From contig NZ_PJMX01000001.1 of assembly GCF_002846415.1 (NCBI RefSeq), positions 4,836,001 to 4,900,000 of the forward strand: a DNA stretch of 64,000 nt. The letters run 5' to 3'. Positions 43,461-50,961 of the stretch are shown here, in pieces. The DNA comes from Streptomyces sp. TLI_146. GTDB lineage: Bacteria > Actinomycetota > Actinomycetes > Streptomycetales > Streptomycetaceae. Every line of letters begins with the position of its first letter. The first letter of the stretch is position 1. The notes under the pieces were generated by a model, which saw nothing but the letters and a program-made list of their open reading frames with translations, did not search any database and had not been told where the DNA came from. Made by a program: the position numbers and the translations under genes.

Positions 43461-43486
43461 TTGAAAGCCTTGAAAGTCCTTGAGAG
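43461..43486 (+). promoter_or_regulatory. Three TTGAAAG-type direct repeats in a divergent promoter
   Basis: TTGAAAG (43461), TTGAAAG (43470) and TTGAGAG (43480) are spaced 9 and 10 bp, close to one helical turn. They lie between the divergent genes and just before the regulator start at 43505, so they are the likely binding sites of the XRE-type protein. Confidence 0.5.
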
Positions 43487-43504
43487 TGCGGGGAGTTGAT
43501 GGTC

Positions 43505-44845
43505 ATGGCGAAGCGGGCGCCGAACACGGCTCTGGCTCGGCTGCTCGCCGAGACCCACTGGACGTACCGCCAGTTCGCGAGGGCCGTGAACCGCCTCGGA
43601 ACGGAAACCGGCTCTCCGCTGCGCTACGACGAGTCCGCGGTGGGCCACTGGCTCAACGGCACCACGCCGCGTCCAGCGGTTCGCTCCTGCCTCCTCGAAG
43701 CCTTGTCGCGGCGGCTCGGACGCCCGGTCACCCACGCTGAAGCGGGCCTGCCGCTCCCCTCCGGTCAATCCCCCACCGCCACGGATACCGTGGAAGGGAT
43801 GATCGACCTGGGGAGGCTCGACATGGACCCGTCACGCCGAAGCGTCCTGGGCGCCGGCCTCTTCTCCGTTGCCCTCACCATCCCCGGCTGGCCCGACGTC
43901 ATCGGCCGCGCCGAAGCCGTCCAGAGCGGCCGTGCCTCGCGGATCGGTATGAACGAGGTGGACATGGTGGTCGCCATGACCGAACGCGTCTCGGAGCTTG
44001 ACGACCAGTTCGGCGGCCGCCACGCACGGCCCATGGCCGCCACGTTCATGGTCAACACGGTCGCCTCATACCTGCGGGCCGACGCCCCGGAGAACGTCCG
44101 CCAAGCCATGCTGTCGGCGGCTTCGGACCTGCTGTACCTCACCGGCTACATGGCCGTGGACGAGGGCCTGCACGGACTCGCGCAGCGCTACTACGTCAAG
44201 GCTCTGGAACTGGCGGGCGCCGCCGAGGACCACCTGACGTACTGCACGACACTGCGGGGCATGAGCGTGCAGGCCGTGGACCTCCGCCACGGCGCCAAGG
44301 CCATGGAACTGGCCGACGCTGCCGCCGCAGCCTCCCCCAAAGCAGGGCCCCGGATGCGCGCCTTCCTCGCCGGGCAACAAGCCCACGCCGCCGCCCAGAC
44401 CGGCGACCGTACTGGTGCCCTCCGGTACATGCGGGAAGCCGAAGCCGCCATGGACCGCGCCGAGTCACGCAGCAAGGCGTTCGGCTCGTACGACCCGTCG
44501 TCGCTCAACTACCACGTCAGTCAGGTGCGTTACGAACTCGGCGACGTGCCCGGGGCCATCGAGGCCATGCAGCATTCCGACCAGCTCCGCTACGGCATCT
44601 ACAGGCGCGCCAGGGTCCGTCACCGTGCAACGCTCGCCGAGCGACAACTGGAAGTCGGCCACTTGGAAGCCGCCTGCGCGACCTGGCACCAGGCGCTCGA
44701 CGACTACCCCATGGTCCAGTCCGGCCGCGCCGACGACCGCATCAAGACCATGTTCAGCCTGATCCGCCCCCACCTGAAAAACGCATCGGCCCGCGACCTG
44801 TACGAGCGGGCCCGCACCATCGCATCGCCCGCCCTGGTCGGCTGA
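43505..44845 (+). CDS. XRE-type regulator with TPR-like repeats
   Basis: 446 residues from the ATG at 43505; GGGGAG lies nine nt upstream. Residues 6-60 form a helix-turn-helix (ARLLAETHWTYRQFARAVNR, SAVGHWLNGTTPRP). Residues 105-120 (SRRSVLGAGLFSVALTI) are hydrophobic and mimic a twin-arginine start, a common feature of this Streptomyces family. The C-terminal 300 residues are TPR-like helical pairs, which bind peptide signals in RRNPP-type proteins. The family is abundant in Streptomyces and often sits beside small uncharacterised genes, as here. Confidence 0.85.
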   Translation: MAKRAPNTALARLLAETHWTYRQFARAVNRLGTETGSPLRYDESAVGHWLNGTTPRPAVRSCLLEALSRRLGRPVTHAEAGLPLPSGQSPTATDTVEGMIDLGRLDMDPSRRSVLGAGLFSVALTIPGWPDVIGRAEAVQSGRASRIGMNEVDMVVAMTERVSELDDQFGGRHARPMAATFMVNTVASYLRADAPENVRQAMLSAASDLLYLTGYMAVDEGLHGLAQRYYVKALELAGAAEDHLTYCTTLRGMSVQAVDLRHGAKAMELADAAAAASPKAGPRMRAFLAGQQAHAAAQTGDRTGALRYMREAEAAMDRAESRSKAFGSYDPSSLNYHVSQVRYELGDVPGAIEAMQHSDQLRYGIYRRARVRHRATLAERQLEVGHLEAACATWHQALDDYPMVQSGRADDRIKTMFSLIRPHLKNASARDLYERARTIASPALVG

Positions 44846-44970
44846 CCCAGCCGGAGGATTTGCGCCGGCGCGCGGATGGACTCGTCTCCCCGCAGGGGGG
44901 CATCAACCAGTGCCGTCACCGGCAAGGCATAAGGCCCCGGATTCCTCCCGGGCCTCTTGCCTGCTGCGCC

Positions 44971-45007
44971 CTCGGCAGGATCCGACCCTGAACCTTCTGA
45001 TCCGTAG
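44971..45007 (-). pseudogene. Decayed tRNA-Arg(ACG) 3-prime half, possible att relic
   Basis: Read on the minus strand it matches the anticodon-to-acceptor half of the intact tRNA-Arg at 30609-30646 at 35 of 38 positions (two substitutions, one deletion). The 5-prime half is absent. Integrases of mobile elements use exactly this part of tRNA genes, so it may be a fossil attachment site. Confidence 0.65.
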
Positions 45008-45318
45008 CTCTAGCGGGATCGGTCAGGGACGGTCATAGCGGTCGAGGTCGGGCCCTGGAAGGGCTCTGCTGAGTGGGGGCGGTTGCTGGGGTTACGGTAC
45101 GGGGCTGCTGTACAGCTACGGCCGATCACCGGCGGCCTGACCTGCACTCACCTAATCGATCAACATCCTGCCGCTTTGTCGGCAACGATCATCTCTGAGC
45201 GCCGTACCGCGACTCGGGAGGGAACTGGCATCTGGCGCCGCATCGCACGTTCGAGCCCTAGGGTTCTGCGCTCCGGACACTGTTTACAGCCAGACACCTC
45301 TGCGCTAAATTCTGCAAC

Positions 45319-45356
45319 GAAGCCGGAGCTTTCCGGCCACCGAAGTTTCCGGCTTC
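45319..45356. repeat. Inverted repeat upstream of the tRNA-like element
   Basis: GAAGCCGGA (45319-45327) pairs perfectly with TCCGGCTTC (45348-45356) around a 20-nt loop. It ends one base before the tRNA-like structure. Confidence 0.55.
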
Positions 45357-45357
45357 G

Positions 45358-45456
45358 GGCTGATTGGTGTAATGGTGTGCGAATTCAAGCCGGTTGATTC
45401 GCACAAGAACACGCTCATACGGTGAGAGTTCCTCGGTTCGATTCCGAGGTCGGCAG
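45358..45456 (+). ncRNA. tRNA-like structure, not a canonical tRNA
   Basis: A canonical T arm (CTCGG TTCGATT CCGAG, 45432-45448) is followed by GTCGGCA, which pairs with GGCTGAT (45358-45364) at six of seven positions including two G-U. GGTGTAATGG (45366-45375) is D-arm-like, and CTCA-TACGG-TGAG (45414-45426) is a class-II-like variable arm. In place of a normal anticodon arm there is an 8-bp stem GTGCGAAT/ATTCGCAC with a 12-nt loop, and no D stem forms. No anticodon can be assigned. Confidence 0.45.
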
Positions 45457-45458
45457 AG
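45437..45458 (+). repeat. Left direct repeat flanking the HEPN-like gene
   Basis: 22 nt beginning TTCGATTCCGAGGTCGG, part of the T arm and 3-prime strand of the tRNA-like element. It matches 46270-46290 at about 19 of 22 positions. Confidence 0.55.
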
Positions 45459-45485
45459 TCTACCACCGTGGTAGGTTCTGCCGAC
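45449..45485 (+). promoter_or_regulatory. Long hairpin overlapping the tRNA-like acceptor strand
   Basis: GTCGGCAGA (45449-45457) pairs with TCTGCCGAC (45477-45485), and CTACCAC with GTGGTAG inside. The left arm is the same strand that would close the tRNA-like acceptor, so the two structures exclude each other. It lies just before the HEPN-like gene. Confidence 0.55.
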
Positions 45486-45512
45486 TCCGGCAATCAACCC
45501 CTGGGGAAATCC

Positions 45513-46259
45513 TTGGAGCGCGAGAAACGCCATCGTGCACATATGCGCAACATGGAAGCCCTTGAAACATCTTTCGAAGTGGCTAGCAGATCCTGCAAGG
45601 AAGCAATCCGGCATGGGGATGAACACGAGATTGTAGCCCTAACTCGAACCTGCGCTCTCCTCCTCGGCGCTACGCTTGAGGATCGACTGATGACAATCAT
45701 CAGCTCACGCTACTTCCCGGAATCCAGCGAGCAGCGAGTCATGCAGGAACGGACCGTGCTCGACATGTGGAATCAAACGCTCGTCGAAGCATTCGCGGTT
45801 CGCTACAAGGTGCCGCGCCGGAGGATTCCCTCTGCGCTGCCATACACCAGCGCAGCATACTTCTCTGGGATGAAGACGGTTCTTGATGACTGGATGGAAC
45901 CGCTCATCAATACGAGGAACTCCCTGGCGCACGGGCAGTGGATCGTTGCTTTCAACGAGCAGCGAAATAGCGTTAATCGGGATCGAACCAAGCGACTCAA
46001 CGCCCTGACGCTGTGGCACCTGCGGCTGCAAAAGAACATGCTCAGACACCTAGAGCGACTAATTTTTGACCTGTCAGCCACCCAGTACGCTTTTGAGCGC
46101 GACTTCGACAAGCATTGGGCGAATCTGAAAGCTGCCCAAATGAGGATTTCCATGGACAGGTCTCAGGAGTGGGAGATGCTCCTACAGCGCCGCCACCAGC
46201 GAGGGAAGGGGCACATTAAGCGAAACTATCGGCAGCTTCTCGATGCTGGACTCATTTAG
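45513..46259 (+). CDS. HEPN-like protein (R-x4-H motif), candidate RNase or defence protein
   Basis: 248 residues from a TTG at 45513, which has GGGGAA five nt upstream; ATGs at 45543 and 45552 and a GTG at 45468 are alternatives. The product is all-helical, basic and cytoplasmic. INTRNSLAHGQW contains R-x4-H, the catalytic signature of HEPN RNases, in its usual RNxxAH form. GC content and codon choice (ATT, TTT, CTA, AAT) differ from the neighbours. It is preceded by the tRNA-like element and flanked by imperfect 21-22-bp direct repeats. HEPN proteins often cut tRNA in toxin or phage-defence systems; that role here is inference. Confidence 0.6.
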   Translation: MEREKRHRAHMRNMEALETSFEVASRSCKEAIRHGDEHEIVALTRTCALLLGATLEDRLMTIISSRYFPESSEQRVMQERTVLDMWNQTLVEAFAVRYKVPRRRIPSALPYTSAAYFSGMKTVLDDWMEPLINTRNSLAHGQWIVAFNEQRNSVNRDRTKRLNALTLWHLRLQKNMLRHLERLIFDLSATQYAFERDFDKHWANLKAAQMRISMDRSQEWEMLLQRRHQRGKGHIKRNYRQLLDAGLI

Positions 46260-46269
46260 GCAGTTCGGT

Positions 46270-46290
46270 TTCGAATCGAGGTCGGCGGAG
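46270..46290 (+). repeat. Right direct repeat flanking the HEPN-like gene
   Basis: 21 nt beginning TTCGAATCGAGGTCGG, 10 bp after the stop of the HEPN-like gene, same orientation as the copy at 45437-45458. The two could be target or attachment repeats of a small inserted cassette. Confidence 0.55.
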
Positions 46291-46313
46291 CGGCTTTGGG
46301 CGGGAGCTGCTTT

Positions 46314-46414
46314 GGCGCGAGTGATCATGGCCCCGTAAGCTCCGGCGCGTCGGGCAGTCCGTGGACCTGCCCGCTCAAGCACGACGTGGGGCCATGATCT
46401 TCGAGGCTCGCGCC
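46314..46414. repeat. Nested inverted repeat, possible MITE or RNA element
   Basis: GGCGCGAG (46314-46321) and GATCATGGCCCC (46323-46334) are matched by GGGGCCATGATC (46388-46399) and CTCGCGCC (46407-46414). Inside, CGGGCAG (46351-46357) pairs with CTGCCCG (46367-46373). The whole can fold as one branched hairpin of about 100 nt. Confidence 0.65.
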
Positions 46415-46633
46415 GAAGCGGCTGCCTAAAGCCGTGGAGCCGACCGCCCCAGCCACGGCGTACCCCCTCTCTGACGTCAGGCGGCTGATCGCCATGCTCG
46501 CGGCACGGGCGGCGGCCGGGCCAGAGCGGGGCGGAGGCAGGAGCGCAGGCCCGACCGGGGGCCGGGCCGCGCGCGGGGAGCGGAGCGAGCCGCCTTGAAC
46601 CTGTAGAGAAAGTTGTTACTCAGGCTCCCAAGG

Positions 46634-46966
46634 TCAGGCCCAGGGCCATACGCAGATCCGTTGGCGCTCGCCCGCCGCTATCGGGCTGACCAGCCACACC
46701 ATCGTCAAGGAGCCTTGGATCAGGGTCAGCGTCGTCAACTGGTTCTCGCGGAGCTCTCGTTCCGTCTTCCGGCCCTCCGCCAGGAACGCCCGCGCCGCCC
46801 GCAGCGTCTCGCCCTCGAACCCCGGCAGCGCCGTCCGCACCGCGATCCGCAGCCAGCGCACCGCCTCCTCCACCGAGTCGACCTCCAGGGCGGCGGCATT
46901 GACGCCCTCCCCCGTGTCCCGGCGCTCGGCCGAGAACTCGCACAGGAACCCCGGGCCCCTCAGCAT
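46634..46966 (-). CDS. Small hypothetical protein coupled to an RsbW-like ATPase
   Basis: 110 residues. The ATG at 46966 overlaps the stop of the ATPase gene (ATGCTGA). The product is helical (VDSVEEAVRWLRIAVRTALPG, LRAARAFLAEGRKTERELRENQLTTL) with a hydrophobic C-terminus TMVWLVSPIAAGERQRICVWPWA. The pairing with a HATPase gene suggests a joint regulatory role, but the family is unknown to me. Confidence 0.7.
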   Translation of the reverse strand: MLRGPGFLCEFSAERRDTGEGVNAAALEVDSVEEAVRWLRIAVRTALPGFEGETLRAARAFLAEGRKTERELRENQLTTLTLIQGSLTMVWLVSPIAAGERQRICVWPWA

Positions 46967-47352
46967 GGAAGCTCCGCCGTCACCGTGCGGCCCGCCTCGT
47001 CGCCCGTCACCGACAGGCGGTTCGCGAGCGCCATGACGATGTTCAACCCCCGGCCGTGAACGGCCTCTTCCGGCGCCTCGGTGACCTTCGGGCCATCCGG
47101 CGCCCCGCCCGAGTCCGTGACCGCCACGGTCACCCGGCCTTCGGTGACCGTCAGCATCACCCGGAGCACGTGCCCCGCCGTATGCGTCAACGCGTTCGTC
47201 CCCAACTCGCTCACGACCAGGACCGCATCGTCGCCCCGGGGGTGCTCCCGTAAGACATCCCGGGTCCAGCGCCGTGCGCGAGCCACTTCTTCCGGGGAAC
47301 CTGGGCAGATCAGCCCCCAGACTCCGGGAGGGCCACTCATATACTCGTCCAT
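46960..47352 (-). CDS. RsbW-like ATP-binding regulatory protein
   Basis: 130 residues from the ATG at 47352, with GGAG eight nt upstream. HATPase signatures are VVSELGTNALTHTAG (N box), VTDSGGAPDG (G1) and HGRGLNIVMALA (G2). It is shorter than the two core copies (1416, 8587) and was probably acquired with the island. The following gene overlaps by seven bases. Confidence 0.85.
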   Translation of the reverse strand: MDEYMSGPPGVWGLICPGSPEEVARARRWTRDVLREHPRGDDAVLVVSELGTNALTHTAGHVLRVMLTVTEGRVTVAVTDSGGAPDGPKVTEAPEEAVHGRGLNIVMALANRLSVTGDEAGRTVTAELPC

Positions 47353-47408
47353 ACAAGTTACTCCGTGCTGGTAGGCGGCCCATGGACCGGGTTTTCACGG
47401 GGCTCGTG

Positions 47409-47840
47409 CTAGATGAGTCGAACGCCGTCGTGTGCGCGGACGGCCGGCGGGGACATGCGATCCAGTGCGTCCAGGACGCGGACCGCGTACGCCTCGTCGG
47501 CGAGCTCGACCACTTCCTCGCGGGTGACCCAGCGCAGGGCGCGGGTCTCGTCGCCGACCGTCGGAGCGCCGTCGATGGCTTCGCAGCGGAAGACCAGGGA
47601 GACGATCAGGCCGGTCATGTTCTTGTAGACGCCGGTCAGCGTCGCCGGGAGGGCGATCTTGATGCCGGTTTCCTCCAGGACCTCGCGCTGCAAGGCTTCG
47701 GGGAGGGTTTCCTCGCGTTCGACCACGCCGCCGGGTGGCTCCCACTTACCGTTGTCGCGCCGCTTGATCACAAGCGCGCGGCCCGCGTCGTCGACGATGA
47801 CGCCAGCGACGCTGACGGAGTGCGGGCGATCGGCGCTCAC
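47409..47840 (-). CDS. Nudix hydrolase, possible Pif-type
   Basis: 143 residues. The complete Nudix box spans residues 37-60 (GG-x5-E-x7-REVLEETGI), binding Mg for hydrolysis of a nucleoside-diphosphate-linked substrate. It is divergent from a GntR regulator gene 88 bp away. In pSAM2, pif encodes a Nudix protein beside the GntR-type korSA, so this pair may be a remnant of such an element. A stand-alone NTP or NDP-sugar pyrophosphatase is the alternative. Confidence 0.85.
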   Translation of the reverse strand: MSADRPHSVSVAGVIVDDAGRALVIKRRDNGKWEPPGGVVEREETLPEALQREVLEETGIKIALPATLTGVYKNMTGLIVSLVFRCEAIDGAPTVGDETRALRWVTREEVVELADEAYAVRVLDALDRMSPPAVRAHDGVRLI

Positions 47841-47904
47841 GTTCCTCGGCCCTCCCGGGTCTGGCTAGGCTCTCCACCATAGCGATCCAGGTCAGCTGCT
47901 CGTC

Positions 47905-47914
47905 TAGATATCTA
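47905..47914. promoter_or_regulatory. Palindromic operator before the GntR gene
   Basis: TAGATATCTA is a perfect 10-bp palindrome, AT-rich in a GC-rich setting, ending at the AAAGGAG ribosome site of the regulator. It probably binds the regulator itself. Confidence 0.5.
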
Positions 47915-47927
47915 AAGGAGTACGCGC

Positions 47928-48713
47928 ATGGCTCTCCCGTCCGGCCTTCTGGGCACGCTGGACCCGACCAGCGACCGTGCCGTCTTCCGCCAGATCGCCG
48001 ACCACCTGCGCGAATCCATCGACAAGGGGCGCTTTCGCGAAGGCGACAAGCTGCCCTCGGAGACCGAGCTCGTCGAGCACTACGGCGTCTCCCGCATGAC
48101 CGTTCGCAACGCCCTCTCGATCCTCCAGGGCGAAGGGCTCGCGGTCTCCGAGCACGGCAGGGGCGTCTTCGTACGGCCCCGCCCGCCCGTACGCCGTCTC
48201 GCCTCCGACCGCTTCGCCCGCCGCCACCGCGACCAGGGCAAGTCCGCCTTCACCGTCGAGGCCGAAGCCGCAGGCGTCCACTCCGAAGTGGACGGCCTGG
48301 AGGTGAAGGAGGAGAAGCCCTCCCAGGACGTCTCCGCCCGCCTCGGCTCCCCGCGCAAGGTCCTCGCCCGCCGCCGTCGCTACCTCATCGACGGACGCCC
48401 GGTCGAGTTCGCGACCTCCTACCTCCCCCTCGACATCGCGCGCGGCACCCAGATCGCCGAGCCCAACCCCGGCCCCGGCGGGATCTACGCCCGCCTGGAG
48501 GAGAACGGCCACCGCCTCGACCACTTCGACGAGGAGATCCGCGCCCGCATGCCCTCCCCGCAGGAGGTCCGCATGCTCCACCTCGCGACCGGCGTCCCCG
48601 TGATCCACCTGATCCGTACCGCGTACGACACCGAAGGCCGAGCCGTCGAAGTCTGCGACACCGTCATGGCCGCCGACGCGTTCGTCCTCGCCTACCAACT
48701 CCCAGCTACCTAG
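47928..48713 (+). CDS. GntR-family regulator, HutC/KorSA type
   Basis: 261 residues from the ATG at 47928, with AAAGGAG seven nt upstream. The winged-helix domain (about 15-80) has PSETELVEHYGVSRMTVRNALSILQGEGL. The UTRA effector domain (about 100-255) has ARRRRYLIDGRPVEFATSYLPLDIA and VIHLIRTAYDTEGRAVEVCDTVMAADAF. KorSA of pSAM2 and many orphan copies share this type. It stands beside the Nudix gene. Confidence 0.9.
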   Translation: MALPSGLLGTLDPTSDRAVFRQIADHLRESIDKGRFREGDKLPSETELVEHYGVSRMTVRNALSILQGEGLAVSEHGRGVFVRPRPPVRRLASDRFARRHRDQGKSAFTVEAEAAGVHSEVDGLEVKEEKPSQDVSARLGSPRKVLARRRRYLIDGRPVEFATSYLPLDIARGTQIAEPNPGPGGIYARLEENGHRLDHFDEEIRARMPSPQEVRMLHLATGVPVIHLIRTAYDTEGRAVEVCDTVMAADAFVLAYQLPAT

Positions 48714-48770
48714 GCCTACTTGGGGCCATGGGGCGGCGACTCAGGGCCTGTGGCACAGCCCCTGGAGACA

Positions 48771-48810
48771 AAAAACGGGGCGGCAGGCCGTCCCCTGCCT
48801 GCCGCCCCTT
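48771..48810. terminator. Bidirectional terminator between GntR and MFS genes
   Basis: GGGGCGGCAGGC (48777-48788) pairs with GCCTGCCGCCCC (48797-48808). On the minus strand it is followed by GTTTTTT, so it chiefly ends the exporter transcript. Confidence 0.8.
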
Positions 48811-48843
48811 TCGGGCGCCTCCGCTCGGGGCACCCGAGTCTGG

Positions 48844-50448
48844 TTAGTTCGCCGCCTTCGGCGTCTCGGAGGTTCGCGACGACTTCAGCGCGACCTCCTT
48901 GATGAACAGCGTCACGAAGAAGGCGAGCAGGGCGCACGGCGCCGCGTAGAGGAAGACGTCCGCCACCCCGTGGCCGTACGCGCTCTCCATCACCGTGCGC
49001 AGCGGCGCCGGAAGCTTGTCCAGGTCGGGGATGCCGCCGCCACCCCCGGCGCCCAGGCCCGCCGCCTGCGGGCCGAGGTCGGCCAGGCCGTCCTTGACGT
49101 AGTGCGTGACCCGGTTGGCCATCACCGCGCCCAGCGCGGACACGCCCACCGCGCCGCCCAGCGAACGGAAGAACGTCACCACGGACGACGCCGAGCCGAG
49201 GTCGGCCGCCGAGACCTGGTTCTGCGTGCAGAGCACCAGGTTCTGCATCATCATGCCGATGCCGAGGCCCATCAGCGCCATGTAGATCGCGAGCTGCCAG
49301 TACGCCGTGTCGTACCGCATCGTGCCGAGCAGCGCGAGACCCGCCGTGACCAGGACGCCACCGCTCACCAGCCACGCCTTCCAGCGGCCGGTCTTGGTGA
49401 TGACCTGGCCGGAGACCGTGGAGGAGATGAACAGGCCGCCGATCATCGGGATCGTCAGCACACCCGACATCGTCGGGGACTCGCCGCGCGCCAGCTGGAA
49501 GTACTGGCTGAAGAACACCGTTCCGGAGAACATCGCCACGCCCACGAAGAGCGAGGCCAGCGAGGCGAGCGTGATCGTGCGGTTGCGGAAGAGCCGCAGC
49601 GGGATGATCGGCTCGGCCGCCCTCGACTCCACGTACACGAATACCGCGCCCAGCAGCACCGAGCCGCCGACCATCGCGGCCGTCTGCCAGGAGACCCAGT
49701 CGTACTTGTCGCCTGCGAACGTCACCCACACCAGCAGCAGCGACACCGCCGCGCTGATGAAGAACGCGCCCGCCCAGTCGACCTTCACCTCGCGCTTCAC
49801 GACCGGCAGCTTCAGGGTCTTCTGGAGGACGATGAGCGCGATGACCGCGAAGGGCACGCCCACGTAGAAGCACCAGCGCCAGCCCAGCCAGTCCGTGTCC
49901 GTGATCACGCCGCCGAGCAGCGGGCCGCCGACCGTCGCGACCGCGAACGTGGCACCGAGGTAGCCGCTGTACCGGCCGCGCTCACGCGGCGCGATCATCG
50001 CGGCCATGATGATCTGGGCGAGGGCGGACAGACCGCCGACGCCGATGCCCTGGACGACCCGGCAGGCGATCAACATGCCCGCGTTCTGCGAGAGCCCGGC
50101 TATCACCGAACCGCTGACGTAGATGATCAGGGCTATCTGGACCAGCAGCTTCTTGCTGAACAGGTCGGAGAGCTTGCCCCACAGCGGCGTGGTCGCGGTC
50201 ATCGCGAGCAGCGAGGCCGTGACTACCCAGGTGTACGCGGACTGGCCGCCGCCCAGATCGCCGATGATCTGCGGAAGGGCGTTGGAGACGATCGTCGAGG
50301 ACAGGATGGCGACGAACATGCCGAGCAGCAGCCCGGACAGCGCCTCCATGATCTGCCGGTGGGTCATCGGCGCGCCGGACCCCTCGTGGGGCTGCCCTCC
50401 GTGGGCGGCGCTGCCGTCCCGCACACCGGCCGGTGTGGATGTAGCCAT
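48844..50448 (-). CDS. MFS multidrug exporter, EmrB/QacA (DHA2) family
   Basis: 534 residues, about 14 membrane spans. LSSTIVSNALPQIIGDL (motif D1), GKLSDLFSKK (motif A) and FAVATVGGPLLGGVI (motif C) are present. A 28-residue hydrophilic N-terminus precedes the first span. It lies 15 nt after a MarR gene in the same direction, the standard arrangement for a ligand-induced drug pump. Confidence 0.93.
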   Translation of the reverse strand: MATSTPAGVRDGSAAHGGQPHEGSGAPMTHRQIMEALSGLLLGMFVAILSSTIVSNALPQIIGDLGGGQSAYTWVVTASLLAMTATTPLWGKLSDLFSKKLLVQIALIIYVSGSVIAGLSQNAGMLIACRVVQGIGVGGLSALAQIIMAAMIAPRERGRYSGYLGATFAVATVGGPLLGGVITDTDWLGWRWCFYVGVPFAVIALIVLQKTLKLPVVKREVKVDWAGAFFISAAVSLLLVWVTFAGDKYDWVSWQTAAMVGGSVLLGAVFVYVESRAAEPIIPLRLFRNRTITLASLASLFVGVAMFSGTVFFSQYFQLARGESPTMSGVLTIPMIGGLFISSTVSGQVITKTGRWKAWLVSGGVLVTAGLALLGTMRYDTAYWQLAIYMALMGLGIGMMMQNLVLCTQNQVSAADLGSASSVVTFFRSLGGAVGVSALGAVMANRVTHYVKDGLADLGPQAAGLGAGGGGGIPDLDKLPAPLRTVMESAYGHGVADVFLYAAPCALLAFFVTLFIKEVALKSSRTSETPKAAN

Positions 50449-50463
50449 GAACTTCCTTCTCCT

Positions 50464-50931
50464 CTAAGCCTGTTGGGCGGCGGGTGTACGGGCGAGGGGC
50501 TCCTCGCGGCAGTCGAAGCTCTCTCTGAGCCGCGCGAGCATGACGTTCAGCTGCCCGACCTCCTCGTCGGACCAGTCCCGCAGGGTCCGGGCGAACATCT
50601 GCGCCGTGCGCCGCCCGAGCTCGTCGAGCATGGCGCGGCCGGCGGGGGTGAGCCGCAGGATCCGGGACCGCTTGTCCAGCGGGTCGGGGTCGCGCTCGAT
50701 CCAGCCGCGCGCGGCCACGTGCGCGACATGACGGCTCGTCACCGACATGTCCACATCGAGGAGTTCGGCGAGGCGGCTGATCCGCATCTCGCCGTGGCGG
50801 CCCAGGAGCGTCAGGACGGCGGCGGACCCGGCGGGGCACTCGGCCGGCAGGATCCGGCCGAGCCCGCGCTTGACGGCCCCGATGGCGCTGAGCTGCCGGG
50901 CCAGCTCCTCGTAGTGGCTCTGCGCGGCCAT
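50464..50931 (-). CDS. MarR-family regulator of the adjacent exporter
   Basis: 155 residues from the ATG at 50931, with GAGGAGG upstream. The winged helix reads RISRLAELLDVDMSVTSRHVAHVAARGWIERDPDPLDKRSRILRLT in two stretches (about 50-95), including the D-x-R wing motif. It is first in an operon with the exporter gene. Two TTGC-N5-GCAA sites upstream are its likely operators. Confidence 0.92.
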   Translation of the reverse strand: MAAQSHYEELARQLSAIGAVKRGLGRILPAECPAGSAAVLTLLGRHGEMRISRLAELLDVDMSVTSRHVAHVAARGWIERDPDPLDKRSRILRLTPAGRAMLDELGRRTAQMFARTLRDWSDEEVGQLNVMLARLRESFDCREEPLARTPAAQQA

Positions 50932-50961
50932 CGAGCCCTCCTCTGAGATTCCTTGATCTCG

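Larger units (their letters stand above)
44846..45512. other. 667-bp non-coding stretch with tRNA fragment and RNA-like structures
   Basis: It contains a decayed tRNA-Arg 3-prime half (44971-45007, minus), a 9-bp inverted repeat (45319-45356), a tRNA-like structure (45358-45456) and an overlapping long hairpin (45449-45485). The sequence is clearly less GC-rich than the flanking core. Confidence 0.7.
46260..46633. other. 374-bp non-coding stretch with a long inverted repeat
   Basis: It holds the right direct repeat, a nested inverted repeat (46314-46414) and a G-rich tract (about 46500-46590). I see no gene. Confidence 0.6.

Noticed and set aside
30574..45007. Intact tRNA-Arg and its fossil as attL/attR of one 14-kb element
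   Set aside because: The two copies are in opposite orientation and the DNA between them is mostly ordinary core genes, so they cannot bound a simple integrated element.
45468..45512. GTG at 45468 as start of the HEPN-like gene
   Set aside because: It lies inside the stable hairpin at 45449-45485 and has no ribosome site; a start at 45513 or later is favoured.
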